Positions 1-9,600 of a stretch of 64,000 bases of DNA are shown piece after piece. This DNA is from Algoriphagus sp. NG3. GTDB lineage: Bacteria; Bacteroidota; Bacteroidia; Cytophagales; Cyclobacteriaceae. Below the pieces are notes generated by a model. That model was not told the origin of the DNA and did no database searches. It was given only the letters and a program-made list of their open reading frames with translations. Position numbers and translations under genes: made by a program. How positions within the stretch are numbered: the stretch's first letter is position 1; the number at the start of each line of letters is the position of its first letter. The stretch covers positions 2,790,001 through 2,854,000 of the forward strand of contig NZ_CP139421.1 in NCBI RefSeq assembly GCF_034119865.1. The letters run 5' to 3'.

Positions 1-1503
1 GACATATCCCTGCCATTCCATTTTCGGATCCGCTCCATCCATAAAGAACTTGCCTTGTCCCTTCCATTTCAAAGGAAACTTCCCCTGTATTCTCATGGCT
101 ATATCCCCGCTATTGGAAGCGAAAACAAAATTCTGGGCAGGAGCGGTGAAATTATCCAACGCTGAATTATAATCCTGAAAATTTTTAGCGGTATTCAGCT
201 CAAGAAATGTTTTTTGCTCATTAGATCCCTCATGCACATTCCATTTGAGAGCAAAATTAACATCTTGCCTCATAGAATTGAAGCTCTGGTCATAAACCAC
301 CGGGCCGTAATGGGTATAAACCACAGTATCAAGAAAGACAGCTTCCCCCTTTACTTTTATTTCCTCTATCCTGAAGGAAGTCTGCCTCCATTTGTCCCCA
401 TAGCGATAAGCCTTCCGAGTCTCATCCTGAAAAGTGATTTTATACCAATCTCTCGTATCCCTAGTGGCATTGGTCACACCCCATGCGATATCTTCATTGA
501 AGCCAGAGATCACTCCCAATGCGCCAGGAAGAGTTGCTCCTTTCACTGAGTGGTCTGGAGTAGTCAACTGCATGGAATACCAAAGGGATGGGAGATTTAA
601 ACTAAGGTGAGGATCGTTTGCCAAAATAGGATGCCCATTTTTGGTTTTAGATCCGGAAACCGCCCAGTTATTGGATCCAGTACCTTCTTCTGGCTGGGGC
701 AAAGGATCAATTAACAATAGATCATCAGGATAACTGATACTGTCGGGGCGATTTACTGTCATGGCTTTAAATCCCCACTTATGCCCCGGTTCAATAATAG
801 GATCTACCCCTTCCGGATATTCCGGATATAGTTTATGAAGCATCACATCACCAAGGATCTTCCGTAGATTGGAATATTCAAGATCCCGGTCCCCCACCAA
901 CATATCGGTCATGTACTTCAACAATAGTATAGATTTATAAGCAGACCAATGCTCGGGCCGATAGCCCAGAATTTTATATTCCACGGGCAATCTAGCCTCA
1001 GAAAGCTGATCAATATATTGATTGACCCCGTCGGCATACGCCTCTAGCAATTTGTACGATTCAGGATCATCGGTTTTGATAAATTCCATCCCCTTTTCAG
1101 CACCAAAAGCCAATCCTTTTCGCCGGGTCATTCTGTCCAGATCCAGTGCGATCGGACCAACGATTTCGGAAATTCTACCAGCAGCGGCCATGGTCTGAAA
1201 CTCCATCTGCCATAACCTATGTTTAGCTGTGATATAGCCTTGAGCCCGGTACAGATCCTCTTGGTTACCAGCAAAGACATGGGGGATTAGATTTTCATCA
1301 TAAACCACTTTCACTTCGCTGTTCAGGTGATGAAGCCCAAGTTCATCCTCGACCATCTCGTCTTCAGAGTAGCAATTTTGCCAAAATCCGTGATAGGGAT
1401 CAAGTAAGGGAGCTAATGGAGGAATAGCACCAAAAGGGCGGGAAACGGCTATCACAAGTACTATGGTCAGCGCTAAAGTGATTAAAAATCCTACAAGCTT
1501 CAT
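1..1503 (-). CDS. Penicillin acylase family N-terminal nucleophile hydrolase (3' part beyond window)
   Basis: Reading from an ATG at 1503 to the window edge gives 501 open codons with no stop. The protein starts with one hydrophobic segment (about residues 3-22), then matches the penicillin G acylase/acyl-homoserine-lactone acylase fold. The alpha chain has the region GYITAKHRLWQMEF near residue 90. The maturation site GTGSNNWAVSG places the catalytic serine at residue 277, which becomes the N-terminus of the beta chain after self-cleavage. A further SLPSLWYSMQ and GVTNATRDTRDWY segment is typical of the beta chain. Family members hydrolyse amide bonds in the periplasm; the substrate here cannot be told. 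The C-terminal part of the beta chain is outside the window, so intactness is unknown. Confidence 0.9.
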   Translation of the reverse strand, partial: MKLVGFLITLALTIVLVIAVSRPFGAIPPLAPLLDPYHGFWQNCYSEDEMVEDELGLHHLNSEVKVVYDENLIPHVFAGNQEDLYRAQGYITAKHRLWQMEFQTMAAAGRISEIVGPIALDLDRMTRRKGLAFGAEKGMEFIKTDDPESYKLLEAYADGVNQYIDQLSEARLPVEYKILGYRPEHWSAYKSILLLKYMTDMLVGDRDLEYSNLRKILGDVMLHKLYPEYPEGVDPIIEPGHKWGFKAMTVNRPDSISYPDDLLLIDPLPQPEEGTGSNNWAVSGSKTKNGHPILANDPHLSLNLPSLWYSMQLTTPDHSVKGATLPGALGVISGFNEDIAWGVTNATRDTRDWYKITFQDETRKAYRYGDKWRQTSFRIEEIKVKGEAVFLDTVVYTHYGPVVYDQSFNSMRQDVNFALKWNVHEGSNEQKTFLELNTAKNFQDYNSALDNFTAPAQNFVFASNSGDIAMRIQGKFPLKWKGQGKFFMDGADPKMEWQGYV

Positions 1504-1583
1504 TCAAAATAGTTAAGATATAGGACGAAATTAGTCCAATCTGACAATTATCAAACAAATGGACACCTCCTTTTAGCTAGTAG

Positions 1584-1624
1584 TAAAAAAAAGCCCCCAA
1601 TAAGTAATTCACTGAGGGCTTTAT
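1584..1624 (-). terminator. Rho-independent terminator of the DUF2911 gene
   Basis: On the minus strand AAAGCCCTC and GGGGGCTTT form a stem around a loop of about 14 bases, followed by a run of T. It lies just after the stop of the DUF2911 gene and before the acylase gene, so the two are probably separate transcripts. Confidence 0.75.
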
Positions 1625-1636
1625 CATTAATGATTA

Positions 1637-2212
1637 TTAATTGATATTGATGGGTAATTTCAGCTTTTCCCAACGTATTACTAATCCAGGATCTTGAATA
1701 TCCATAGAAAGAGATTCTTGGCTTTCTGATTCCCATTCCGGGCTCACTTCCACCCTGAGTACATCATTCTTTTCATCATACTGAAAATGTCCATGCTCAA
1801 GATCCCATTCAGAATTGAAAATAACGATCCAATTGCCTGATTCCTTTGGAATAGTAAACAGGGAATACTTACCAGCAGGAAGTTGCTTTCCTTCCACTAC
1901 CATGTCTTGAGCCAGATCCACAAAGGATGCTTCATTGGCTCCCGTCCTCCACACTACATTATAAGGAACTAAATCTCCCCATAGCACCCTGCCTTTTACA
2001 GCAGGAGAACCATATTGCACCTTGAGGGCTTTAGCCCCAATCTCCCCCTCTTTTACCATCAACGGACTAGGACGGGATTCAGCCTTTCCTGCCACTTCCA
2101 TGGTTTCAGAGGCTACCTCTGAATCTTTGGATTCAGAAACCTTAGGCTCACCGCATGAACTGAGCGCCATAGAAGCCATGGCGACAGACAAAATAGTTTG
2201 GTATGTTTTCAT
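1637..2212 (-). CDS. DUF2911 domain lipoprotein
   Basis: A 191-residue protein with a lipoprotein signal peptide: the lipobox LSSC places the modified cysteine at residue 20. The linker after it is rich in Ser and Glu. From about residue 60 it matches the DUF2911 family, with the pattern KGRVLWGDLVPYNVVWRTGANEA and a second block ending LPAGKYSLFTIP. DUF2911 proteins are secreted or lipid-anchored proteins common in Bacteroidota, with no established biochemical role. The gene stands alone: a terminator follows it and the gene upstream is divergent. The start is the only ATG that gives a complete signal peptide. Confidence 0.88.
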   Translation of the reverse strand: MKTYQTILSVAMASMALSSCGEPKVSESKDSEVASETMEVAGKAESRPSPLMVKEGEIGAKALKVQYGSPAVKGRVLWGDLVPYNVVWRTGANEASFVDLAQDMVVEGKQLPAGKYSLFTIPKESGNWIVIFNSEWDLEHGHFQYDEKNDVLRVEVSPEWESESQESLSMDIQDPGLVIRWEKLKLPININ

Positions 2213-2457
2213 ATTGGGTAGTTTTCTATTCGAAATAACTAATAATTAGTAAATGAGCAAAATCCAGGCCTCTAATTAGATTGTCTCGACGCCTGTAATA
2301 TACCGAAACATACAAAATCCTTCTGATACTGATTAGTATTTCAACTTGAAACAACTATTAAAATGGATTGATTATTGTCCATGAAGGTTAAATAAACCAT
2401 TCCCTTTAATAGGTTCATGAATTATTGCTTACTTTATTGCCAGATCAATCATATTTC

Positions 2458-3504
2458 ATGAAAGTCGTTACCTGGCTCCTCTTTTCCGCCACATTAATAT
2501 TGTTTGCAAGTGTTTATGTTTCACCGGAATACTTCCGATATGTAGGATTACTTCCGTTTTTTATTCCGGTGATCATCCTGTTGAATCTTTTTTTACTGCT
2601 CATCCTCATATTATCGTGGAGGAAATTAGCCATTTTGCCATTATTGGCATTGTTGATCGGTTATAAATTTTTCCTGGCCACCTTCCAGATCCACCCTAAA
2701 AATGAAAATGCTGAAGGGCTGAAAGTTTTCTCCTACAATGCCCACATGTTCTATTACAACTCAAAGAACGAAAACTCCCCGGAATCAAATGTGCTCTCCT
2801 GGCTGCAAGAGCAACCGGCAGATGTCATGGCTTTTCAGGAATTCTACCAGGACAATACCACACCTTCAAGGGATGCTTTAAAAATCTTGGGCAAGGATTC
2901 AAATTATAAGGTTTCTTATCATATCACAGACGGAACCCCCCAAAAAAGGTCTAACGGCTTAGCGATTTTCTCCAAATATCCAATCGTGAATGATGGTAAG
3001 GTTTTCAAAGCCCAAGGCACCAACGGGGCAATTTTCGCAGATATACTAGTAGGCAAAGACACCATAAGGATTTACAATGCCCATCTGGAGTCTATGAGGA
3101 TCAACTCGGAAGGATTGGAAAATCTGGATGGGGTCAAAGAAAACTACCGGCAAACCTTGGGTAAACTTCAACGGGGGAGTCTGGCGAGAAGTAAGCAGCT
3201 AAGCATATTGCTGGAGCATATGTATAACAGTCCCCATCCTTTGATACTGATGGGTGACCTGAATGAAATACCTTATTCTTATACCTATTTCAAATTGTCT
3301 GAAAAATATGAAAACGCCTTCGAAAATGCTGGAAGGGGGTTTGGATTTACCTATAACCGAATTTTGTTCTTTCTAAGAATTGATCACATCTTTTCTAGCC
3401 CCGAACTTAGAGCAGTACGTTTTAAAACCCATAGGGAGGTGGACTACTCAGACCATTATCCTGTATCGGCGACTTTCACTTGGGAGGGAATTCACCGCGA
3501 ATAA
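2458..3504 (+). CDS. Membrane-anchored endonuclease/exonuclease/phosphatase family protein
   Basis: A 348-residue protein. The ATG at 2458 is preferred to an in-frame TTG 33 bases upstream because it gives a clean start into the first membrane segment. Three hydrophobic helices fill about residues 5-75 and are followed by an EEP (DNase I-like) domain. Family motifs are in order: SYNAHMFYY, DVMAFQEFY (metal-binding Glu), GLAIFSKYPIV, YNAHLESM, GDLNEIPYSYTY (catalytic Asp and Asn) and the C-terminal SDHYPVSA (catalytic Asp-His). Such domains cleave phosphodiester or phosphomonoester bonds in nucleic acids, lipids or inositol phosphates; the substrate cannot be deduced. It converges with and overlaps the MMPL exporter gene by 13 bases at the 3' ends. 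Confidence 0.88.
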   Translation: MKVVTWLLFSATLILFASVYVSPEYFRYVGLLPFFIPVIILLNLFLLLILILSWRKLAILPLLALLIGYKFFLATFQIHPKNENAEGLKVFSYNAHMFYYNSKNENSPESNVLSWLQEQPADVMAFQEFYQDNTTPSRDALKILGKDSNYKVSYHITDGTPQKRSNGLAIFSKYPIVNDGKVFKAQGTNGAIFADILVGKDTIRIYNAHLESMRINSEGLENLDGVKENYRQTLGKLQRGSLARSKQLSILLEHMYNSPHPLILMGDLNEIPYSYTYFKLSEKYENAFENAGRGFGFTYNRILFFLRIDHIFSSPELRAVRFKTHREVDYSDHYPVSATFTWEGIHRE

Positions 3505-5834
3505 GTAGAATTTACTGACTTTTTTTCCCACATCCTTTTAAGCGGCAAAAGCAAGAGAGGAAGTAGTGCCAAGTCAGCTAGCAAAGCAAAAATCAAGGAA
3601 GCTGAAATCAATAAGCCTGTAAAGTGTGTAACTCCAAATTGACTGAATATCAACAAGCCAAACCCCGAAACAAGCACTGCAGTAGTTAGGACGAGCGCCT
3701 TGCCTGTTTCCAAATAGGTTCGTTTTAAGGCGTAGATAAGGTTCTTTCCTGAAGAAAGTTCGACTTTGAGCCTACTCATAAAGTGGATACTGTCATCCAC
3801 CGCTATACCAAACGCTACAGTAAAAAGTATAGCAGTAGTCAACTTGAACTCTATCCCCATAATGTACATCAAACCCAACATCCAAAGAAGAGGGATCAGG
3901 TTAGGAATCAATAGAATAAATGAGATGCGCCAGGACCTGAACAAAAATCCGATTATTACTGCTACCAATAAAAATGCTATTCCCAGCCCTCTTCCCATCT
4001 GCAATGTGACGGATCTATGTCCCTTGTCTATCAGATAGGCTGTGCCAGTCCATTTTACCTGAAGCAGACTTGGGTTTACATGTTCTTCCACATATTCATC
4101 TAGTTGTCTTCTGAGCTGTGTCATTTTCAGAGAACCAAGGTCTCCAGCTCTACCGCTGATTCTACCGGACTTCCTATTCTCGCTGATCACCTTGAAATCT
4201 GCTTTATTAGTCAGGGCTCTGTCCAGCCAGCGATCCATCCGTTTGTGCTGGCCTCTAGATGGCATTCGGAAGGCTTCTGGGGAACCCTGATTCTGGGCTT
4301 GGTTAATTGATTTAACCAACGTCAATGGGGAAATCGGTTGACCAATACCAAATAAAGTAAAGAGTTTACTTTCTACTTTTTCCAACTCCAGTAGCACATC
4401 ATAGTCTAGAAGTGAGGAAGCCTCTTCTCCTGCAACTAGGGATATTTCAAGGGGATTAGACCCGCCATAGTTCTGATCAAAGTAGGCGAAATCCTTCTGA
4501 ATAGGATGATCAACAGGAAGATTGTCAAGCAAATAACCATTAATCTGAATCTTAGACCCCATGAAAACACATATAGCTGTAATCCCAATGAATGAAAAAA
4601 CAATCAGCCTTTTATGGCTTAATTGCCAGGCGAACATCCTATGCAAAACATCTGGCTTTTCAAACCTCTGGGAAGCAGGATTGATTTTGACCGGAATCAA
4701 AAACAAAAGTCCCGGAGCAATGCAAACAACAGAAACAAACATGACCAAAATGCCTAGTCCCGTGGTCCATCCAAAAGCCTGAAGCGCAGGAACACTCGTA
4801 AAATAAAGGGAAACAAAACCCAAAGAAGTTGTCAGCATGGTCAGCCAAACCGGTACAAGCAATTCTTTGAAAACTTCGTGAATTGCAATCTCTTTAGTTA
4901 CTCCGTTTTGTAGTTTTTTGATCAGATGGCTAAAAAAATGAATCAAGGCACTCAGCCCTACAATCAGGAAAATTGTAGGTTGCATCACCGACATCACATC
5001 GAAGGGCTTTCCTAAAATAACCAATAATCCAAAAGCCCATGCCACACCGATAACAAGGACGAGTAAAGGAACACATACTGCCCACCATGATCTAAAAATC
5101 ACAATCAAAAGAACCAACATGATCAGGATAGAGCAGCCAAAAAACATCCCAAATTCCTTTTGCATCAGTTGCACAAAATCACCCTGCATCTGGATTTTAC
5201 CGGCAATTGCTTTAGGTGTAATTTGATACCTGGAAAACACACCCTGGATAGAACCATATAATATATCCCCTTCATCTTTGGATATATTTTGGCTATTTTT
5301 AATCCACAATAGAAGCGAATTTTCATCTTTTGAGATCAAGCGGGAGCTAAATTGCTCCGCCTGTCCGGCAAATTCGCCAAGAGATTTTTCATCTGACCAA
5401 TCTAGAACTTTTCGATAATTAACTCCAAAGACCCCGATTATCGGCTGTTCCAAGTTTAGGATAGAAATGACTGTATCTATTTGATTTAGTTGTTGCAGGG
5501 CTGATTGAACCTCATTGGCTTTCTGTAAAAAATCAGGATTATAGAGATCTCCATCAGGATTACTCAATGCGACGAGCAAGTAGTCATTATCATTTTCAAA
5601 CTGATTCCGGTAGTTCTGGTAAAAATCAAGATCCTCATCTTCCTGCGGAAAAAAAGTTTCAAAATCATAATTAAACTGAGGGATCGGCCTATAAATCACC
5701 AACATTATACTGAGCACAGAAGCTAGAAGTAAAAAAATATAGGCGGTTTGTCTTTGAAACATCTGGTGCTGGAGAATGGGTAAATTCCTCAAAATCTTTT
5801 CAAGTATAATAAGTTTGGGCCGGCTTTGTTTCAA
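3492..5834 (-). CDS. MMPL/RND superfamily exporter
   Basis: A 780-residue integral membrane protein with the two-fold RND layout. One transmembrane helix (about 30-48) comes first, then a large periplasmic domain beginning with FETFFPQEDEDLDFYQNY, then a helix bundle (about 230-380). A second helix (about 407-427) and periplasmic domain follow, then a final helix bundle (about 620-765). The segment AFGIAVDDSIHFMSRLK near residue 695 is the characteristic RND TM4 region, with paired acidic residues that carry protons. Bacterial relatives export lipids or hydrophobic compounds; in some groups they sit with hopanoid or aryl-polyene genes, but no such genes are next to it here. The gene stands alone, divergent from thyA with about 60 bases between them. 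Confidence 0.87.
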   Translation of the reverse strand: MKQSRPKLIILEKILRNLPILQHQMFQRQTAYIFLLLASVLSIMLVIYRPIPQFNYDFETFFPQEDEDLDFYQNYRNQFENDNDYLLVALSNPDGDLYNPDFLQKANEVQSALQQLNQIDTVISILNLEQPIIGVFGVNYRKVLDWSDEKSLGEFAGQAEQFSSRLISKDENSLLLWIKNSQNISKDEGDILYGSIQGVFSRYQITPKAIAGKIQMQGDFVQLMQKEFGMFFGCSILIMLVLLIVIFRSWWAVCVPLLVLVIGVAWAFGLLVILGKPFDVMSVMQPTIFLIVGLSALIHFFSHLIKKLQNGVTKEIAIHEVFKELLVPVWLTMLTTSLGFVSLYFTSVPALQAFGWTTGLGILVMFVSVVCIAPGLLFLIPVKINPASQRFEKPDVLHRMFAWQLSHKRLIVFSFIGITAICVFMGSKIQINGYLLDNLPVDHPIQKDFAYFDQNYGGSNPLEISLVAGEEASSLLDYDVLLELEKVESKLFTLFGIGQPISPLTLVKSINQAQNQGSPEAFRMPSRGQHKRMDRWLDRALTNKADFKVISENRKSGRISGRAGDLGSLKMTQLRRQLDEYVEEHVNPSLLQVKWTGTAYLIDKGHRSVTLQMGRGLGIAFLLVAVIIGFLFRSWRISFILLIPNLIPLLWMLGLMYIMGIEFKLTTAILFTVAFGIAVDDSIHFMSRLKVELSSGKNLIYALKRTYLETGKALVLTTAVLVSGFGLLIFSQFGVTHFTGLLISASLIFALLADLALLPLLLLPLKRMWEKKSVNSTYSR

Positions 5835-5895
5835 ATCAATTCCATTTCATCTCCGAACTGATTAACTTGCCGAAAGTTGTAAACTAAAGTAGAAG

Positions 5896-6690
5896 ATGAA
5901 GCAATACCACGATTTGATGAAAAAAATCCTTGATGAAGGAGCTGTCAAAGGAGATAGAACCGGGACTGGAACCCGGAGTATTTTTGGCCATCAGATGCGT
6001 TTTGATCTTTCGGAGGGTTTTCCTGTAGTCACTACCAAAAAACTCCATCTGAGATCTATCATTATTGAGCTCTTGTGGTTTCTCAAAGGTGACTCAAACA
6101 TTCAATACCTGAATGACAACAAAGTGTCTATCTGGAACGAATGGGCAGATGAAAACGGTGATCTGGGCCCTGTGTATGGTTACCAGTGGCGTCATTGGCC
6201 GGATGGAAAGGGAGGCGAAATCGATCAGATCAAAAACCTTATCCATCAGATCAAAACCAAGCCGGATAGCCGAAGGCATATTGTCAGTGCCTGGAACGTA
6301 GCGGATGTTGACAATATGGCTTTGCCTCCATGTCATACGATCTTCCAGTTTTATGTAGCCGATGGGAAATTGAGCTGCCAACTATACCAGCGTAGTGCGG
6401 ATGTCTTTCTGGGCGTTCCATTTAATATTGCATCTTATGCCCTCTTCACCATGATGATAGCTCAAGTCTGCGGATTACAGCCGGGAGAATTTATCCATAC
6501 TTTTGGAGATGCCCATTTGTATTCTAACCATCTGGAGCAAGCAGAACTGCAATTAAGCAGGGAAATAAGGGAATTGCCCACGATGAAAATCAATCCAGAG
6601 GTGAAGGATATTTTTGAATTTAAATACGAGGATTTTGAATTGTTCAATTATGATCCACACCCACATATCAAAGCAGCTGTAGCGGTATAA
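5896..6690 (+). CDS. thyA: Thymidylate synthase
   Basis: A 264-residue protein, the same length as the E. coli enzyme, that makes dTMP from dUMP with methylenetetrahydrofolate. The nucleophile is Cys146 within [12 protein letters not shown]. Other family signatures are [11 protein letters not shown] at the start, [19 protein letters not shown], the phosphate-binding [12 protein letters not shown] and the C-terminal DPHPHIKA. The C-terminus ends AAVAV, as in complete enzymes. A dihydrofolate reductase gene often follows thyA, but here the next gene is on the other strand after a strong terminator. Confidence 0.98.
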   Translation: MKQYHDLMKKILDEGAVKGDRTGTGTRSIFGHQMRFDLSEGFPVVTTKKLHLRSIIIELLWFLKGDSNIQYLNDNKVSIWNEWADENGDLGPVYGYQWRHWPDGKGGEIDQIKNLIHQIKTKPDSRRHIVSAWNVADVDNMALPPCHTIFQFYVADGKLSCQLYQRSADVFLGVPFNIASYALFTMMIAQVCGLQPGEFIHTFGDAHLYSNHLEQAELQLSREIRELPTMKINPEVKDIFEFKYEDFELFNYDPHPHIKAAVAV

Positions 6691-6725
6691 TAAGTAAAAG
6701 TCCAAAAGGTCAACATCACCTAAAT

Positions 6726-6760
6726 AAAAAAGACCAGGAAATTGATTCCTGGTCTTTTTT
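6726..6760. terminator. Bidirectional terminator between thyA and the S9 peptidase gene
   Basis: A perfect 10-bp stem (AGACCAGGAA with TTCCTGGTCT) around the loop ATTGA, with A5 on the left and T5 on the right. It can end both the thyA transcript and the convergent peptidase transcript. Confidence 0.93.
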
Positions 6761-6765
6761 ATTGC

Positions 6766-9600
6766 CTAATTATCAAGTTCATATTTTAGCGTCTTCCCTT
6801 TCTGCACAGCAGGCAAGCCTTCACTCATCCAGAGTGGTGCAGGAGCCCCTTTGAGGTAATGATCAAAGAACTGGCTTAAGCGAACAGAAAGATCCTTTCT
6901 GTTTTTGCGTTTGACCAGATTATGGTCTTCTCCGTTGTACTGTAACAACCATGCCGGGCTACCCAGTCTTTTCAAGGCCATAAACATCTCTATCCCCTGA
7001 TACCACGGAACAGCACCATCTTCGTCGTTATGCATTATGAGTACAGGAGTCTTTACTCTATCCATAAAAAAGAGCGGGGAGTTCTCTATATAGTAAACAG
7101 GTCTTTCCCAAAGGGTACCTCCTATTCTAGACTGCGTTTGCTCATACTGGAACATGCGGCTCATTCCTGTACCCCATCTGATCCCCCCATATGCTGAAGT
7201 CATGTTTACCACCGGGGCTCCTGCGCCTGCGGCTTTGAACATATCTGTTTGTGTGATGAGGTATGCCACTTGATAGCCACCCCAGCTTTGTCCTTGTATA
7301 GCCATGTTGTCGGCATCTACAAAACCTTTTGCAACAATAGACTGAACTCCTGGGATAATGCAACTGTAGGCACTTGGCCCAGGAAGTCCCAGCTTGTAGG
7401 TGATATCCGGCACAAAAACCAGGTATTCATTACTTACAAAGTATGGAATATTAATAGTGGAAGCACTAGGGGCCGGTGCTCTGTAATTATGCAATCCATC
7501 ACTGTTACGTTCATAAAAATAAACCATCATCGGATACTTTTTGGAGGCATCAAAATTTTCAGGCTTAAACAGTAATCCCTGTAATGGATCCCCATCGTTA
7601 GTCATGTAATCAACTAACTCTACAGATCCCCAATTGACATTAGCTTGCTGAGGATTGAGATTAGATACCTTTGTCAGTTTTTTGAAAGTCAGGTCACTTA
7701 AATACATGTCAGGATTTTCAGCATAAGTTGATCTGTTGAGAAAAACCTCCTGGCTCTCCTTTGCTTTAGTCAACCCATAATACCTGTTGGCAGACATAAT
7801 CAACTGCTTAGGGGATGATTTCCCTTCAAACGATCCCGTGAAATATCCGGAGTCTTTGGTTTTTTCATTAAAAGCAGTCAAAAGCAATTGTCCTTCAGGA
7901 TCTATACCCTTTTCCTCAGGATCCAATTTTTCTCTTCTAAAAACCGTATTGGATCCCCTCCCTGCTCCTTGGGTAAGGTTCACTGCCTGCGTTGGGTTTT
8001 TAGGATCTATTTTCCAGACATCAAATCTATCATAAACCAAAAAACCATTGTCACCTTCCATCCAGCCTGCACTTCCATAGCTGCCCGGCAAAGAAGGAGA
8101 ATCATGCAATTCATTGTGAAAAACAACAGAAAGTTCTTTCGTAAGGTTGATCTTCAAATCCTCAGCTACGTCATACGCCACCCAGCTGCTATCACGTGAA
8201 TCATACCAGTACACATATTTCCCTTCAGGAGAAATAGACGGATAGCCAGAAGCATCCCGTTCAATCAAAGTCTTTTTACCGCTAGCAAAGTCAACTAAAT
8301 ACAAGTCTCTCCCAGTCTGTATATTCCAGCTATAATTGATTCTATAAGGTGCATCTGTCCAGGCCAGCCCAAAATCCCGTTCGACTTTTGATTCCAAAAT
8401 GACATTTCTCACTTCCGGATCAGCAAGCTGGGTAATTTTGTTGTTGGTAAGATCAACAGTGGCTAAATACGAGAATTTCTCCTCCTTGCTTTTATTTTTG
8501 AGCTGCATAGGCTGAATCTCCGAATCCTGCCAACCCCAAACATCCAAGCTGACCCGATCTTCGTCCAATATGGTGGTATCGCTTTCATAGCTGTAGTCCA
8601 CATAATCAGGGGCTACTCCAAAAAACAGCCATTTTTCGTCTTCGGAAAATTTAAGATTTCCGTTTCCACTTACAATTCCTTTTTCTAATAGTCCTTCAGA
8701 TTCTTTTGTCACAATTTCTTTTGCTTCAGATCCGGAGGTTTCTATAAGGAAGAGGGAGTGGTAAGGTTTTTTTGACTTAGCAGAGTCATCTGTAGTAAGG
8801 TAAGCAAGGTATTTAGCTTCAGGGGAGAAGGTAACCTCTGTATAGGCAGTCATTCCCTCGGAAAGCAATTTACTTTCCCCTGTGGCAAGATTAAGCAGAT
8901 AAATAGCAGCGTTATCCAATGTATCTTCCTCTGCCACTTCATAATGAAAGAAATCGCCATTCTTAGAAAAGCCGTAGGACTTGACCCTGTCAAAATCATA
9001 ATTTACAGAGCCATCAAGTTTCCTAACAGTAAGCTTTGTTCCTTCCGTCTTTTTCGGTTTATCTGCTTTAGCTGTACTATCGGCTTCAGTATCTTTATTC
9101 GCAGTTTCCTTCTCCTTCTTACCCTTTTCAAAATGGATGGCAATCCAGCTCCCTGATTTTTCTGGCATTCCAAATGACTTAACTTCAGGCAGCTTTTCCA
9201 GTTGGTTTTCAGCCAAATTATAAATAAAAAGACTATCGGAAGGCATATCTTCTTTTTTGGTCTTTTTCAGTTTAAGCACATATACGGAATCTTTTTCCGG
9301 TACAATTTTTCCTACCGCAAACGCTCCATCAGGAGAAAAGTCAAAAGATGACGCTCTGGGGATTACTTTCCGCTTAGCAGGATCCTTGGAAGGGAAAAGT
9401 TCAATGCGGCTATCTCCGTCCTGAGGAGAAACCTGGAACCCTACCCATCGACCATCGTCTGTGATTTTCTGAGAAGCCAACCTCTCCCAACCGTCATAAT
9501 CGGCATGAGTCAGTGGTCTCTTTTGCTGTGCTGTTAGCGATTGAAAACTTAAGAAAAATACAATAAGTACAATCGCCGACCTTTTTATTTCCATAGTCAA
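6766..9600 (-). CDS. Secreted S9 family (prolyl oligopeptidase-like) peptidase, 944 aa
   Basis: An N-terminal signal peptide ends near SLTAQQ (about residue 25). A long beta-propeller region follows, then a C-terminal alpha/beta-hydrolase domain. The catalytic triad can be placed: Ser772 in GQSWGGYQ, Asp861 in HNDEDGAVP and His893 in GEDHNL. At 944 residues it is longer than typical S9 enzymes. Part of the excess is a Lys/Glu-rich low-complexity stretch around residues 155-190, probably an exposed loop between propeller blades. Family members cut short peptides in the periplasm. The gene is transcribed alone. The start MTMEIKRS could instead be the second Met. Confidence 0.92.
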   Translation of the reverse strand: MTMEIKRSAIVLIVFFLSFQSLTAQQKRPLTHADYDGWERLASQKITDDGRWVGFQVSPQDGDSRIELFPSKDPAKRKVIPRASSFDFSPDGAFAVGKIVPEKDSVYVLKLKKTKKEDMPSDSLFIYNLAENQLEKLPEVKSFGMPEKSGSWIAIHFEKGKKEKETANKDTEADSTAKADKPKKTEGTKLTVRKLDGSVNYDFDRVKSYGFSKNGDFFHYEVAEEDTLDNAAIYLLNLATGESKLLSEGMTAYTEVTFSPEAKYLAYLTTDDSAKSKKPYHSLFLIETSGSEAKEIVTKESEGLLEKGIVSGNGNLKFSEDEKWLFFGVAPDYVDYSYESDTTILDEDRVSLDVWGWQDSEIQPMQLKNKSKEEKFSYLATVDLTNNKITQLADPEVRNVILESKVERDFGLAWTDAPYRINYSWNIQTGRDLYLVDFASGKKTLIERDASGYPSISPEGKYVYWYDSRDSSWVAYDVAEDLKINLTKELSVVFHNELHDSPSLPGSYGSAGWMEGDNGFLVYDRFDVWKIDPKNPTQAVNLTQGAGRGSNTVFRREKLDPEEKGIDPEGQLLLTAFNEKTKDSGYFTGSFEGKSSPKQLIMSANRYYGLTKAKESQEVFLNRSTYAENPDMYLSDLTFKKLTKVSNLNPQQANVNWGSVELVDYMTNDGDPLQGLLFKPENFDASKKYPMMVYFYERNSDGLHNYRAPAPSASTINIPYFVSNEYLVFVPDITYKLGLPGPSAYSCIIPGVQSIVAKGFVDADNMAIQGQSWGGYQVAYLITQTDMFKAAGAGAPVVNMTSAYGGIRWGTGMSRMFQYEQTQSRIGGTLWERPVYYIENSPLFFMDRVKTPVLIMHNDEDGAVPWYQGIEMFMALKRLGSPAWLLQYNGEDHNLVKRKNRKDLSVRLSQFFDHYLKGAPAPLWMSEGLPAVQKGKTLKYELDN

